A stretch of DNA of 64,000 nt. Source: Fimisoma sp964619315 (lineage in GTDB: Bacteria; Bacillota; Clostridia; Peptostreptococcales; Anaerovoracaceae). This document shows, piece by piece, positions 8,453 through 16,746 of the stretch; positions within the stretch are counted from its first letter, which is position 1; every line of letters begins with the position of its first letter. Below the pieces are notes generated by a model, which had not been told where the DNA came from, did no database searches, and worked only from the letters and a program-made list of their open reading frames with translations. Made by a program: the position numbers and the translations under genes. The stretch is from NCBI GenBank assembly GCA_964619315.1, contig CAZUEH010000003.1, positions 46,036-110,035 on the forward strand. Reading direction: 5' to 3'.

Positions 8453-9007
8453 CTACTTTACAATGGCAGAAATTTGTTTAAATTCCGGCGCTTTTGCTCC
8501 ATTTAATATTTCGTATAAAATGCTTTCGCTACTAGTTATAACTGCTCCGGCTTCGGAAACTCTCATCATTGAAAATTGATGATTTTTTTCATCCCTTGAA
8601 CCAGCACAGTCAGCAGCTAGTACAACTTTGTATCCTGCTTCAAGCAAATCCAACGTTGTCTGCTCAACACATATGTGAGTCTCTGCTCCACAAATAATTA
8701 CAGTTGTTTTGCCTGACTCTTTAAGAGCTTTTGCAAATGCTGGATCTTTGTACGCGCTGAAATAGGTTTTATCTATTGGCTCGAAATCTCCAAGTGCTTC
8801 TGCAACTGGTTCAACTGTTTGGCCAAGTCCCTTTGCATATTGGGTAGTAACTATTTTAGGCACTCCAAAAACTTCAAGTCCCTTTGCCAACTTGATTGCA
8901 TTCTTTTCTATTGCTTCTCTACCGCTTATTGCTGGTAAAAGTTTCTCTTGAAAATCTATTGCTGCAAGTATTATGTCGTCTTTTTTTAATCTAAAAACAT
9001 TTTTCAT
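8453..9007 (-). CDS. Isochorismatase-family cysteine hydrolase
   Basis: 184-residue alpha/beta hydrolase. The catalytic triad is D18 (AAIDFQEKLL), K80 (IDKTYFSAY) and C113 (ICGAETHICVEQT), with the usual non-proline cis-peptide region GAETHIC. The substrate cannot be read from sequence. The metal-binding Asp/His set expected in nicotinamidase PncA is not seen. It overlaps the end of surE by four bases (translational coupling) and precedes DUF2156 by five, so it belongs to a four-gene operon headed by a sirtuin. Confidence 0.85.
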   Translation of the reverse strand: MKNVFRLKKDDIILAAIDFQEKLLPAISGREAIEKNAIKLAKGLEVFGVPKIVTTQYAKGLGQTVEPVAEALGDFEPIDKTYFSAYKDPAFAKALKESGKTTVIICGAETHICVEQTTLDLLEAGYKVVLAADCAGSRDEKNHQFSMMRVSEAGAVITSSESILYEILNGAKAPEFKQISAIVK

Positions 9008-9768
9008 ATTTTAAGCCCCCATCCTTTTATTTCTTCTAACCCCTCGTAATCGTTTAAATCATATCTTATTGCAGAAATCGTCGCATAGCCTTGACGTATG
9101 ATTTTTACATCCATGTCATCAGTCCAATGGTCTAATTCTGCTGGTGTTCCTCTGTAACGATATGTCCTGCTACCTTCTTTTCTAGCGATTTCTTCAAACC
9201 ACTGGTCGTATTCCACTGATCCTAATTTGGCTACCTTTACTCCTTTTATGTTAGCTGCTGGAATATCGGGAGTGTTTATGCTTATAACGCTTCTCCTGCA
9301 TTTCCTTGCCATTACAATAGGAAAAACCTCAACGGCCAATTGGCAAGCACCTTCAAAATATGTTGGTTCGTGGTTATCAACTGATACGGCCACTGCCGGC
9401 ATACCTGCCATCATTCCTTCTGCTGCTGCGGAAACTGTTCCCGAGTACATAGTATCCGTTCCCAGGTTGCCTCCATGGTTAATGCCTGCATACACAACAT
9501 CGATTTCGATTTCCTTCTCTTTGAGGACATCTATTCCTATTTTGACACAATCTGCTGGAGTACCGTCACACTCAAAAGCCATTTTTGCACCATCAAAGTC
9601 GACTTTTTTCATTACTATTTCGTTGCTTACACTTAAAGCATGACTGCTTGCACTTCTCTGAACATGAGGTGCAACTACATATACATTTCCACATGTACTA
9701 AGCGCCTTTACTAAAGCCCTAATCCCTTCTGTGGTTATTCCATCATCATTAGAAACTAAAATGTTCAT
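9004..9768 (-). CDS. surE: 5'/3'-nucleotidase SurE
   Basis: Metal-dependent phosphatase acting on nucleoside monophosphates, with the signature NILVSNDDGITTEGI at the N-terminus (metal-binding Asp pair), GTPADCVKIG, and GINHGGNLGTDTMYSGTVSAA. The 254-residue length is normal. Its start codon shares one base with the sir2 stop, and its end overlaps the isochorismatase gene by four bases, so the three proteins are probably made together. A role in nucleotide salvage is the family expectation. Confidence 0.95.
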   Translation of the reverse strand: MNILVSNDDGITTEGIRALVKALSTCGNVYVVAPHVQRSASSHALSVSNEIVMKKVDFDGAKMAFECDGTPADCVKIGIDVLKEKEIEIDVVYAGINHGGNLGTDTMYSGTVSAAAEGMMAGMPAVAVSVDNHEPTYFEGACQLAVEVFPIVMARKCRRSVISINTPDIPAANIKGVKVAKLGSVEYDQWFEEIARKEGSRTYRYRGTPAELDHWTDDMDVKIIRQGYATISAIRYDLNDYEGLEEIKGWGLKI

Positions 9769-10493
9769 TATATTTCCATAACCTTTCCTATGCTATCATT
9801 TATTACAAGGTCCGCTTTGTTGTCATAAGGCGTGGCCTGCTTATTTATCAATACTAATTTATTCCCACTAAAGTACCTAATTAAACCTGCTGCAGGATAA
9901 ACCGCTAGAGAAGTTCCTCCGATAATGAGAGTGTCCGCTTCCTCTATGGCATTTACTGCGCCTCTTATACAGCTCTCATCGAGAGCTTCTTCGTACAATA
10001 CCACATCTGGCTTAACCGTTCCTCCGCATTTGTTACAATGGGGAATCCCTTCTTTGCAGTTGGTTTCATCCAGTATGTACTCCACATCATAAGATGCTCC
10101 ACAGTCCATGCAATAGTTACGCAAAACGCTGCCGTGAAGTTCAAAGACATTTTTGTTGCCTGCCTTTTGATGAAGTCCATCAATATTTTGAGTTACTATC
10201 GCCTTGAGCTTACCCTCTGCTTCCAATGCGGCCAACGCCAAATGGGCTTTGTTTGGTTTTGCATCAAGATAAATCAAATTGTTCTTATAATAATCAAAGA
10301 AGGTTTTAGTTTGTCTCACAAAAAATGTATGAGAAAGCATTTCTTCTGGTGAACAACCGTACTTTTCTTTTGCGCTATAAAGACCTTTTTCCGAGCGAAA
10401 GTCTGGTATGTTGCTTTCTGTAGAAACTCCCGCTCCACCAAAAAACACTATCGACTTTGACTGGTCTATTATCTCTTTTAGTCTGCTGTCCAT
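9768..10493 (-). CDS. cobB: NAD-dependent protein deacylase, Sir2 family
   Basis: Sirtuin removing acyl groups from lysines with consumption of NAD. All core motifs are visible: GGAGVSTESNIPDFRS (NAD binding), TQNIDGLH, the catalytic His in ELHGS, and a zinc ribbon of two Cys pairs (CMDCG and CNKCGG). The 241-residue length is typical of bacterial CobB. It is the first gene of the operon with surE, the isochorismatase-like hydrolase and DUF2156. Co-transcription with a nucleotidase suggests a link to NAD or nucleotide turnover; this is inference. Confidence 0.93.
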   Translation of the reverse strand: MDSRLKEIIDQSKSIVFFGGAGVSTESNIPDFRSEKGLYSAKEKYGCSPEEMLSHTFFVRQTKTFFDYYKNNLIYLDAKPNKAHLALAALEAEGKLKAIVTQNIDGLHQKAGNKNVFELHGSVLRNYCMDCGASYDVEYILDETNCKEGIPHCNKCGGTVKPDVVLYEEALDESCIRGAVNAIEEADTLIIGGTSLAVYPAAGLIRYFSGNKLVLINKQATPYDNKADLVINDSIGKVMEI

Positions 10494-10600
10494 ATTGCCT
10501 CCCTTGATTTGATTTCAGTTATTATTTTAGTATTAATTTCATTGGTAATATTATACCACTTATGGTAAAATTTTGGTAGGGTTTTAGGGAGGATCAGCAC

Positions 10601-11743
10601 ATGAATAATAAAAAAGAAAAAGTCGCATTGGTTCTAAGCGGCGGCGGTTCTCGAGGCGCTTACGAAGCAGGCGCATGGCAAGCATTAACAGACCTTGGTA
10701 TCAATATTGACGTTGTCACCGGAGCCTCCGTTGGGGCTATAAATGGTGCGATGGTTTGCCAAGGATGCCTTGACTTGACCATAAACATGTGGAAAGAAAT
10801 CGAAACTCACATGATTTTTGACGTTCCCGAAGGAAGCAACACCATAGACTATGCAAAGGAAATAGTTATAAACAAAGGTGCCGGCTCTTCCGGACTAAAA
10901 GAATTGCTCGACAAATATGTAGATGAAGATGCCATCAGAAACTCTCCTGTAGATTATGGGCTTGTTGTAGTTGAGCGTTCTAATTTGAAGCCTCACTACT
11001 TTTTCAAAGAGGATATTCCACCAGGCAAAATCGTCGACTATATCTTAGCAAGTTCTTCGGTGTACCCAGCAGTACACGCCCACGAAATTGACGGAGTTGA
11101 ATACATCGATGGCGGTTATGCCGACGTTCTTCCTATAGGAATGGCTTTGGACAAAGGTGCAACTAAAACAATCGCAGTACGATTAAATGCTATAGGCGTT
11201 GTTAGACATGAGCCTATCAAGGTTGCTCCCGGATTGATAGTCGTTGAACCTAAGTGGAATCTAGGCAACGTTTTGGTGTTCGATGTAGAAAAAGCCAGAA
11301 GGATTATGCGCATTGGATACTTGGATACAATGAAAGCCTTTGAAATCTTTGACGGAGGTTACTACGCCTTTGCTAAAGGAGTGTTTTCCAAAACCGATTT
11401 GAAGATGGGAGATGCATGTGCTCACGTCCTTGATATGGATCCAACTTTGATTTATTCCAAAGATTCTTTCTTGGAGCACATCAAATCAATAGTATCCTCA
11501 TGTCAGCAAGATGTTGAAGAGGCACAAGATTCTTTTAAGCATTTCAAGATAAAACCAAAACACATAAAGGAGACTATTCAAGATATTAAATCCGTTAACA
11601 ACAGCCGTACCCTATGTCTCCTCATGGCCAAAAGCCTTAAGGAAAAAGGCATTGAAAGTATGTTTATCAGCAGAGCAGCCTTTGCTGTAATCCCTGAACA
11701 TGTACTCGCTGCAAGGTTTTTAGTTAAATATAATATTGTATAA
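10601..11743 (+). CDS. Patatin-like phospholipase (RssA/NTE type)
   Basis: 380-residue serine lipase of the patatin family. The oxyanion hole motif is SGGGSRGAYEAG, the nucleophile elbow is GASVG with S43, and the catalytic Asp is in DGGYADVLP, giving a complete Ser-Asp dyad. No signal peptide is seen, so it probably acts at the inner face of the membrane. The C-terminal third (after about residue 240) is helical and specific to this Clostridial type. It is monocistronic, preceded by GGGAGGATCAGC, and followed by a bidirectional-looking terminator. Substrate unknown. Confidence 0.88.
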   Translation: MNNKKEKVALVLSGGGSRGAYEAGAWQALTDLGINIDVVTGASVGAINGAMVCQGCLDLTINMWKEIETHMIFDVPEGSNTIDYAKEIVINKGAGSSGLKELLDKYVDEDAIRNSPVDYGLVVVERSNLKPHYFFKEDIPPGKIVDYILASSSVYPAVHAHEIDGVEYIDGGYADVLPIGMALDKGATKTIAVRLNAIGVVRHEPIKVAPGLIVVEPKWNLGNVLVFDVEKARRIMRIGYLDTMKAFEIFDGGYYAFAKGVFSKTDLKMGDACAHVLDMDPTLIYSKDSFLEHIKSIVSSCQQDVEEAQDSFKHFKIKPKHIKETIQDIKSVNNSRTLCLLMAKSLKEKGIESMFISRAAFAVIPEHVLAARFLVKYNIV

Positions 11744-11749
11744 AAAAAG

Positions 11750-11783
11750 AGGAGCTTTTCTAAAAACTGAAAAGCTCCTTTTA
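11750..11783. terminator. Terminator between patatin and ECF S-component genes
   Basis: Hairpin with arms AGGAGCTTTTC / GAAAAGCTCCT, preceded by A7 and followed by TTTT; it can serve both convergent genes. Confidence 0.85.
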
Positions 11784-11795
11784 TATTTCTTCCTC

Positions 11796-12359
11796 TTATC
11801 TAACTTCGTTAAGCCTATAAGCAAAGAATTTGTTTGCTGGAGTCTTATATAAAGACATTGCTAACGCTGTCGCTAACACAAGTCCAACTGTAAACTGTCC
11901 AATGTTAAACGGAATTCCTAATAGCCCTGACATCATGTTTCCAGATAGCACTCCATCTACTATTGCATATCCAATAACCATTTCGATTCCCGCCAAAACC
12001 ATACCGATAATTTCTATTACTGCTAATTTTCCTATCTTTAGGTTTGTCTTTTGCTTTTTTGTGGCGACTTCAATAAATATACCCATCACTAAAGCCATAA
12101 GCCCTTTGATAAGAAAAGTCCATGGTGCATATACGGCATATCCGCCTAAAAGGTCTGCGAGTCCTGAGCCTAATCCTGCGGCCACAGCTCCACCTTTTTT
12201 GCCCAAAAGCAGCACTGATAAGAAAATCATTGTGTCTCCTAAGTGTACATAGCCTTGGGTGAATGGGCTTGGAATCCTTATAACATAGGTTGCCAATAAT
12301 ACGAGGCACACCATCAACGCTGTTAGCACTAACTTATTTGTCTTTTCTGTCTTATTCAT
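11796..12359 (-). CDS. ECF transporter S component (vitamin-binding membrane subunit)
   Basis: 187-residue integral membrane protein with about six hydrophobic helices. The segment GYVHLGDTMIFLSVLLLG and the following AAGLGSGLADLLGGYAVYAPWTFLIKG match substrate-binding S components of energy-coupling factor transporters, which work with separately encoded EcfT/EcfA subunits (not in this window). It diverges from a MocR-type regulator gene 119 bases away. MocR proteins often control vitamin B6 genes, so a B6 vitamer or related precursor is a possible substrate; this is inference from context. No riboswitch was recognised in the intergenic region. Confidence 0.8.
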   Translation of the reverse strand: MNKTEKTNKLVLTALMVCLVLLATYVIRIPSPFTQGYVHLGDTMIFLSVLLLGKKGGAVAAGLGSGLADLLGGYAVYAPWTFLIKGLMALVMGIFIEVATKKQKTNLKIGKLAVIEIIGMVLAGIEMVIGYAIVDGVLSGNMMSGLLGIPFNIGQFTVGLVLATALAMSLYKTPANKFFAYRLNEVR

Positions 12360-12398
12360 AAAATACTCCCCTGCTTATTGCTTTTTTTCTTGTTTGTC

Positions 12399-12404
12399 AT
12401 TATA
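12399..12404 (-). promoter_or_regulatory. -10 element (TATAAT) in front of the ECF S-component gene
   Basis: On the minus strand the sequence contains a consensus TATAAT about 40 bases before the start codon; the -35 region is poor, as expected for a regulated promoter. The divergent MocR gene begins at 12479, so regulator binding sites probably lie between 12405 and 12478, but I could not define direct repeats with confidence. Confidence 0.35.
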
Positions 12405-12478
12405 ATACTATTAAAATGTATCCTTTGAAATATGCAAATATAATTATTTTTATGAGTACAGTTTGGAGGTAGTAGCGT

Positions 12479-13864
12479 ATGAAACCCATTATAGTTGATT
12501 TTTTAGACAGTTCATCAGATCCCTTATATATACAGTTATATAAAACTATACGAGACAATATTCTTTCAGGGGACATGAAAGAGGGTGAGAAGCTACCTTC
12601 TCTAAGACAGCTTTCTCGTGACTTAAATATTAGTATAACCTCGACCCAACTCGCCTATAACCAACTTTTAGTGGAAGGGTATATAGTTAGCAAGCCTCAG
12701 TCTGGCTATTATGTGGCGCAAGTGTTCTCTGGCGATGCTCACTACCCAGCAAAAGCTCCCGACTCCGCCCTTTTGGAAGAGGCCTTTTTTGCTGAAAAAA
12801 ATCCTTTTATATATGACCCCGACTGTTTTGATTTTGCCAAGTGGAAAAAGTGTAGTTCTAAGGTTTTTAATGATTACCCAGAACTTTTGCTCTTCGAAAG
12901 TGACCCACAAGGAGAATCGGCACTTCGCTTTGAAATATCCAAATATGTATACTCAGCGAGAGGGGTAACCTGCACTCCTGACCAAATTGTAATTGGTGCT
13001 GGAACTCAACAGATAACTAGCCACCTGTGTAGGATTCTCGCCAAAACCAATATAAACCACGTGTCTCTGGAAAGCCCCGGATATTTGCCAGTTCAGAGTA
13101 CCTTTAGGGACCATGGCTTTGCAATTTCTCATATCCCAGTGGGAGCAGAGGGTATCGAAGTTCCAAAACTTCCTATCAACATCCCGTCTGCCGTTTATGT
13201 CAGCCCGTCAAATCAGTTCCCAACAGGGGCAGTAATGCCAGTTGGCAGACGTCACCAACTCCTTAAATGGGCCGCTGACAACGGAAGCATTATTATTGAA
13301 GATGACTATGACAGTGAACTTCGCTATTTCGGAAAACCAGTGCCTCCTTTGCAGGGTCTCGACAAAGGCAATAACGTAGTTTATTTGGGGTCGTTTTCCT
13401 CAACCCTTTTTGCGGCAGTAAAAATCTCTTATATGGTATTGCCTGCACCTATGGCCGAAATTTTTAATCAAATGAAAGATCAATACACTCAAACCTGTTC
13501 CAAATCAGAGCAATTGACTTTGGCTTTGTTTATGGAAAACGGTCACTATTACACTGGTATTCGCAGACTACGTAATCTCTATGCCCAAAAGTTGGCTTTA
13601 ACGTTGCAAACTTTTAACACTTTTGGGGACAAGCGAGTTTCGCCAGTCGACAGCCAATCCGGTATCAATCTTACCATCAAAGTCAAGACGAAAAAAACAG
13701 CCCAGCAGCTTTGCCAAGAAGCAAAGTCTATTGGACTGCAAATGATTCCTCTTTCTGAACTTATAGACCAAGAAACGACTTCCTTGATTTTTTATTATAG
13801 CAAATTGCCGTTAAAACAAATCGAACCTTTAATCAAGCAATTGCTTTCGCTATGGAAAGACTAA
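12479..13864 (+). CDS. MocR/PdxR-type regulator (GntR HTH + aminotransferase-like domain) with altered PLP site
   Basis: Residues 1-75 form a GntR winged helix (LYIQLYKTIRDNILSGDMKEG, LPSLRQLSRDLNISITSTQLAYNQL). Residues ~100-461 are a fold-type I aminotransferase-like effector domain with SPSNQFPTGAVMP and IIEDDYDSELRY. In MocR proteins the PLP-binding lysine sits in a GxFSK motif; here the segment is GSFSST with S308 at the lysine position, and the downstream phosphate-binding Arg position is K315 (VKISY). It may bind PLP differently, non-covalently, or not at all. It diverges from an ECF S component, the likely target. Its last codon overlaps apbE tail to tail by four bases. Confidence 0.88.
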   Translation: MKPIIVDFLDSSSDPLYIQLYKTIRDNILSGDMKEGEKLPSLRQLSRDLNISITSTQLAYNQLLVEGYIVSKPQSGYYVAQVFSGDAHYPAKAPDSALLEEAFFAEKNPFIYDPDCFDFAKWKKCSSKVFNDYPELLLFESDPQGESALRFEISKYVYSARGVTCTPDQIVIGAGTQQITSHLCRILAKTNINHVSLESPGYLPVQSTFRDHGFAISHIPVGAEGIEVPKLPINIPSAVYVSPSNQFPTGAVMPVGRRHQLLKWAADNGSIIIEDDYDSELRYFGKPVPPLQGLDKGNNVVYLGSFSSTLFAAVKISYMVLPAPMAEIFNQMKDQYTQTCSKSEQLTLALFMENGHYYTGIRRLRNLYAQKLALTLQTFNTFGDKRVSPVDSQSGINLTIKVKTKKTAQQLCQEAKSIGLQMIPLSELIDQETTSLIFYYSKLPLKQIEPLIKQLLSLWKD

Positions 13865-14931
13865 TTTTTTTCGAACTTCAAATTGTCATCTGACATGGTT
13901 ATCTTGCCATTAACATCTACAAGTATCCCCTCGACCCCCTCTTTGCTTCTTAGAAGCTCAATGGCCTTTTCGCTGCCGAGAGTTAGACATGTGGTGCTAA
14001 GGCCGTCACAATCCACCGAATGACCTTTGGGGGCTATTATAGTCACTGACACCAAATCGGTTTCAAACGGATAGCCTGTTTTGGGATTGAGGACATGATG
14101 ATATCTTTTTTCGTCAATCTCAAAATACCTTTCATATGTCCCTGAAGTAACAACAGTTTTATCCTCACAAGCCAAGACACCTAAAAGCTCCGTACCGCTC
14201 TCTTCAAACGGATCCCGTATGCCTATAGAAAACTCTGTGCCACTACTATTATCAAGAGCTTTGCCCTTTTGGCCTATTACAACGATATTTCCGCCAAGGG
14301 ATACGACGCCACTAGTTACTCCCTGTGACTCCAAGTAATCAGCCACTCTATCGGCAACATAGCCTTTGGCAATTCCTCCTAGGTCTATCTCCGCCTCTGG
14401 ATCAAGAAGTTTTACTGTATTCCCCTCTATTACGACCTCTTTATAATTCACATGACTTACGGCTTCGGCGATAGCTTTTTCATCAGGCACTTGACCAGCT
14501 TCTTTATCGGCTCCGCTAAAATCCCATAGCTTAGTTACTTCTCCTATGGTTATATCAAAAGCACCTTGTGAAATGTCTCCATATTCGATTCCCTTTTGTA
14601 TGACCTCAATAGTGGATTCGTCAACTTCTACTGCCTGTCCTCCTGCGTTATTGATGTTATAAACATCACTCCCAACGATAGTCTTGCTTAAAAGCTTCTC
14701 ATACTCATCGCATAGTCTATAGGAATCGGTAATGAGGCTTATGGCTCTTTGTTCCTGCTCTTTCTTACTCATTTCTTCTACCCCAGACATGGAGTAAATA
14801 GTTATCCTACAAGACGTGTCCATGTGAAAACTGGTTTTCTCCACACCAAGATTATTCCCTTGGGAATTGCAACCAAGCTGTGGTATAATCAGTATTGTAA
14901 TTAATGCAAGCAATGTGAAAATCTTTTTCAT
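13861..14931 (-). CDS. apbE: FAD:protein FMN transferase ApbE (lipoprotein)
   Basis: Transfers FMN from FAD to Thr/Ser in flavinylation motifs, such as those of RnfD and RnfG encoded 6 kb away. The lipoprotein signal ends at lipobox PQLGC (Cys21), placing the enzyme outside the membrane where these subunits are modified. Family motifs: DLGGIAKGYVADR, SLGGNIVVIG, HHVLNPKTGYP (metal and FAD contacts), and DCDGLSTTCLTLG. The 356-residue length is normal. It is transcribed away from the NusG-II gene, starting 27 bases from it. Confidence 0.93.
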   Translation of the reverse strand: MKKIFTLLALITILIIPQLGCNSQGNNLGVEKTSFHMDTSCRITIYSMSGVEEMSKKEQEQRAISLITDSYRLCDEYEKLLSKTIVGSDVYNINNAGGQAVEVDESTIEVIQKGIEYGDISQGAFDITIGEVTKLWDFSGADKEAGQVPDEKAIAEAVSHVNYKEVVIEGNTVKLLDPEAEIDLGGIAKGYVADRVADYLESQGVTSGVVSLGGNIVVIGQKGKALDNSSGTEFSIGIRDPFEESGTELLGVLACEDKTVVTSGTYERYFEIDEKRYHHVLNPKTGYPFETDLVSVTIIAPKGHSVDCDGLSTTCLTLGSEKAIELLRSKEGVEGILVDVNGKITMSDDNLKFEKN

Positions 14932-14958
14932 ATTTTACCTTTCCAGTTGGAGTTTATT

Positions 14959-15327
14959 ATGATTAAAAAAGCAGATATCGCTCTTTTCTTTATAATTTTA
15001 ATATTTGGTCTCGCTATTTCTTGGTTATCATTGAACAGCAATGCCGATGGTGACAAAGTTGTCGTTTCTGTTGCTAACAAGGTTTATGGTATCTACGATA
15101 TAAACGAAGATCAAACCATTAAAGTTTCCCAAGAGGGACACCAAAATAATATTACCATAAAAGACGGCGTAGTTTCAATTACTTATTCTGATTGCAAAAA
15201 CCAAGTCTGTGTTGAAACTCATTCTATTTCCCAAACCAAAGATTCCATAGTATGTCTACCTAACAAGGTCATGGTGGAAATCGTCTCGGAAAACCAAGGA
15301 GGTGATATCGATGTCATCTCAGGATAA
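14959..15327 (+). CDS. NusG domain II-containing membrane-anchored protein
   Basis: 122-residue protein with one N-terminal hydrophobic segment (about residues 6-25), then an outward-facing small beta domain of the NusG-domain-II type. It contains two cysteines in DCKNQVCVETHSISQ, the conserved pattern of this family. It is not a transcription factor despite the name. The start at 14959 is preceded by GTTGGAG; a TTG at 14947 overlaps that ribosome site. It overlaps the next gene by 17 bases. In Clostridia this gene commonly accompanies apbE, Gx-transporter and rnf genes; that is a family-context statement, and the function remains unknown. Confidence 0.8.
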   Translation: MIKKADIALFFIILIFGLAISWLSLNSNADGDKVVVSVANKVYGIYDINEDQTIKVSQEGHQNNITIKDGVVSITYSDCKNQVCVETHSISQTKDSIVCLPNKVMVEIVSENQGGDIDVISG

Positions 15328-15841
15328 GAGTCGCGCTTCTTATGCCTTACTCACAAAAAAATTGGCCCTAAGTGCAATCTTGGCGGCAATGGCCATGATA
15401 CTTTCATATATAGAAGCTCTAATCCCACTGCCAGTTCCAATTCCTGGCGTTAAGCTTGGCCTTGCAAACCTGATTATTATAATTGCCATATACAAATTAG
15501 GCTTCAAATACGCTTTCGTTATAAACTGCGTGAGAATTTTTACGGCAGGATTACTGTTTACTGGAGTATTTGGAATAATGTACTCTTTGGCAGGCGGCGT
15601 GTTGAGTATAATAATCATGTATCTACTCTACCGAACAAATCTGTTTAGCATGGTAGGTATAAGCATGGCGGGAGGCGTCGCCCATAACCTTGGGCAATTG
15701 ATTACAGCCTGCCTCATTATGTCTAATATAAAGTTGATGTCGTATTTTTCCATACTATTGTTCTCAGGAATGATAAGCGGAATTTTGATAGGTATTGTTG
15801 CGTGGCTTGTCAATGGCAAGCTCCCACACTTGAAGGTATAA
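15311..15841 (+). CDS. Gx transporter family membrane protein
   Basis: 176-residue hydrophobic protein with about five or six membrane helices, related to the family annotated as Gx transporter or heptaprenyl diphosphate synthase component I. The segments ALIPLPVPIPGVKLGLANL and GGVLSIIIMYLL are typical. The start at 15311 follows AAGGAGGTGAT; the upstream GTG at 15302 lies inside that site. It overlaps the NusG-II gene by 17 bases and precedes the flavodoxin-ferredoxin gene by three, forming a tight operon. It resembles ECF S components in fold, so a small-molecule import role is possible but unproven. Confidence 0.82.
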   Translation: MSSQDKSRASYALLTKKLALSAILAAMAMILSYIEALIPLPVPIPGVKLGLANLIIIIAIYKLGFKYAFVINCVRIFTAGLLFTGVFGIMYSLAGGVLSIIIMYLLYRTNLFSMVGISMAGGVAHNLGQLITACLIMSNIKLMSYFSILLFSGMISGILIGIVAWLVNGKLPHLKV

Positions 15842-15844
15842 ATT

Positions 15845-16666
15845 ATGAATATTAAAAAAGTCTGGGCCATATATTTTAGCCCCACCGGCACTACACAAAA
15901 AGTTGTGTCTACTTTGGCAGAAGAATTGGCGAAAAGCCTAACTGTAGAGATAGATTATTATGATTTTACCTTGCCCCAAGCAAGGAAGAATTTTGCTCCA
16001 ATTGCAAAGGAGGACCTTGTCGTCTTCGGCACTCCAACATATGCTGGCCGTGTTCCCAATGTACTGCTAAAATATTTGGAAACAATTAAAGGCAATGGTG
16101 CTTTAGCAATTCCAGTCGCTACTTTTGGAAATAGAGCTTTTGACAACTCTCTCATAGAGCTTCGTGATATATTGGAAAATGGCGATTTTCATACAATCGC
16201 TGCTGCCGCAGTTTCATGCGAACACTCTTTTTCATACGAGTTAGGCGCAGGAAAGCCTGACAGCACTGACATATCACAAATCATCGACTTCGCCAAAAAG
16301 GTGTCAGTCAAAATTACTACATCAAACTCCATAGATACTACCGTCACCGTTGATGGCATTCCAGAAACCTACGGCGGATATTACAAACCACAAGACCGCA
16401 ACGGCACTCACATCGATATTCGCAAAGTCACGCCTAAAGTGTCCGATGCTTGTACTAAATGCGGCGTGTGTGCACAGGTTTGTCCAATGGGCTCAATTGA
16501 CCCTACTGACGTCTCACAAATGCGAGGAATCTGTATAAAGTGCGGTGCTTGTTTCAAAAAATGCCCAATCCACGCTAGATATTTTGACGACGAAGGATAC
16601 TTGTATCACAAAACCGAGTTGGAAGAGTTGTACGCTAGAAGAGCAAAAAATTCATTCTTTATATGA
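15845..16666 (+). CDS. Flavodoxin-ferredoxin fusion protein (EFR1-like)
   Basis: 273-residue protein with an N-terminal flavodoxin domain (FMN loop SPTGTTQKV; second loop GTPTYAGRVPN) and C-terminal 2x[4Fe-4S] ferredoxin domain with CTKCGVCAQVCPMGSID and CIKCGACFKKCP. It likely shuttles electrons between ferredoxin and a flavin cofactor. It is the last gene of the NusG-II/Gx-transporter operon, next to apbE and near rnf, so a role alongside the Rnf complex is plausible. It is a paralogue-type of the protein at 5255-5998 but clearly diverged. Confidence 0.82.
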   Translation: MNIKKVWAIYFSPTGTTQKVVSTLAEELAKSLTVEIDYYDFTLPQARKNFAPIAKEDLVVFGTPTYAGRVPNVLLKYLETIKGNGALAIPVATFGNRAFDNSLIELRDILENGDFHTIAAAAVSCEHSFSYELGAGKPDSTDISQIIDFAKKVSVKITTSNSIDTTVTVDGIPETYGGYYKPQDRNGTHIDIRKVTPKVSDACTKCGVCAQVCPMGSIDPTDVSQMRGICIKCGACFKKCPIHARYFDDEGYLYHKTELEELYARRAKNSFFI

Positions 16667-16708
16667 TAGCACTGTAATGAAACGCTTTTGATGGGTGTCG
16701 TAGTACAC

Positions 16709-16746
16709 AAGAAGGGGTAAGTTTCTAGTGAAACCTACCCCTTCTT
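16709..16746. repeat. 38-base inverted repeat at the methyltransferase fragment junction
   Basis: Arms of 16 bases (AAGAAGGGGTAAGTTT and AAACCTACCCCTTCTT) pair at 15 of 16 positions around a six-base loop. It lies 42 bases after the flavodoxin-ferredoxin stop and could end that transcript, although the T tail is interrupted. The right arm is also the first codons of the methyltransferase-like reading frame, so the hairpin may mark a recombination or deletion joint. Confidence 0.6.

Noticed and set aside
8453..9007. Isochorismatase-like hydrolase as nicotinamidase PncA, given the sirtuin neighbour
   Set aside because: The Asp/His metal-binding residues expected of PncA between the catalytic Asp and Lys are not seen; only the general Asp-Lys-Cys triad is.
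12360..12478. Riboswitch upstream of the ECF S-component gene
   Set aside because: Only 119 bases separate the divergent genes and no conserved aptamer pattern was found.
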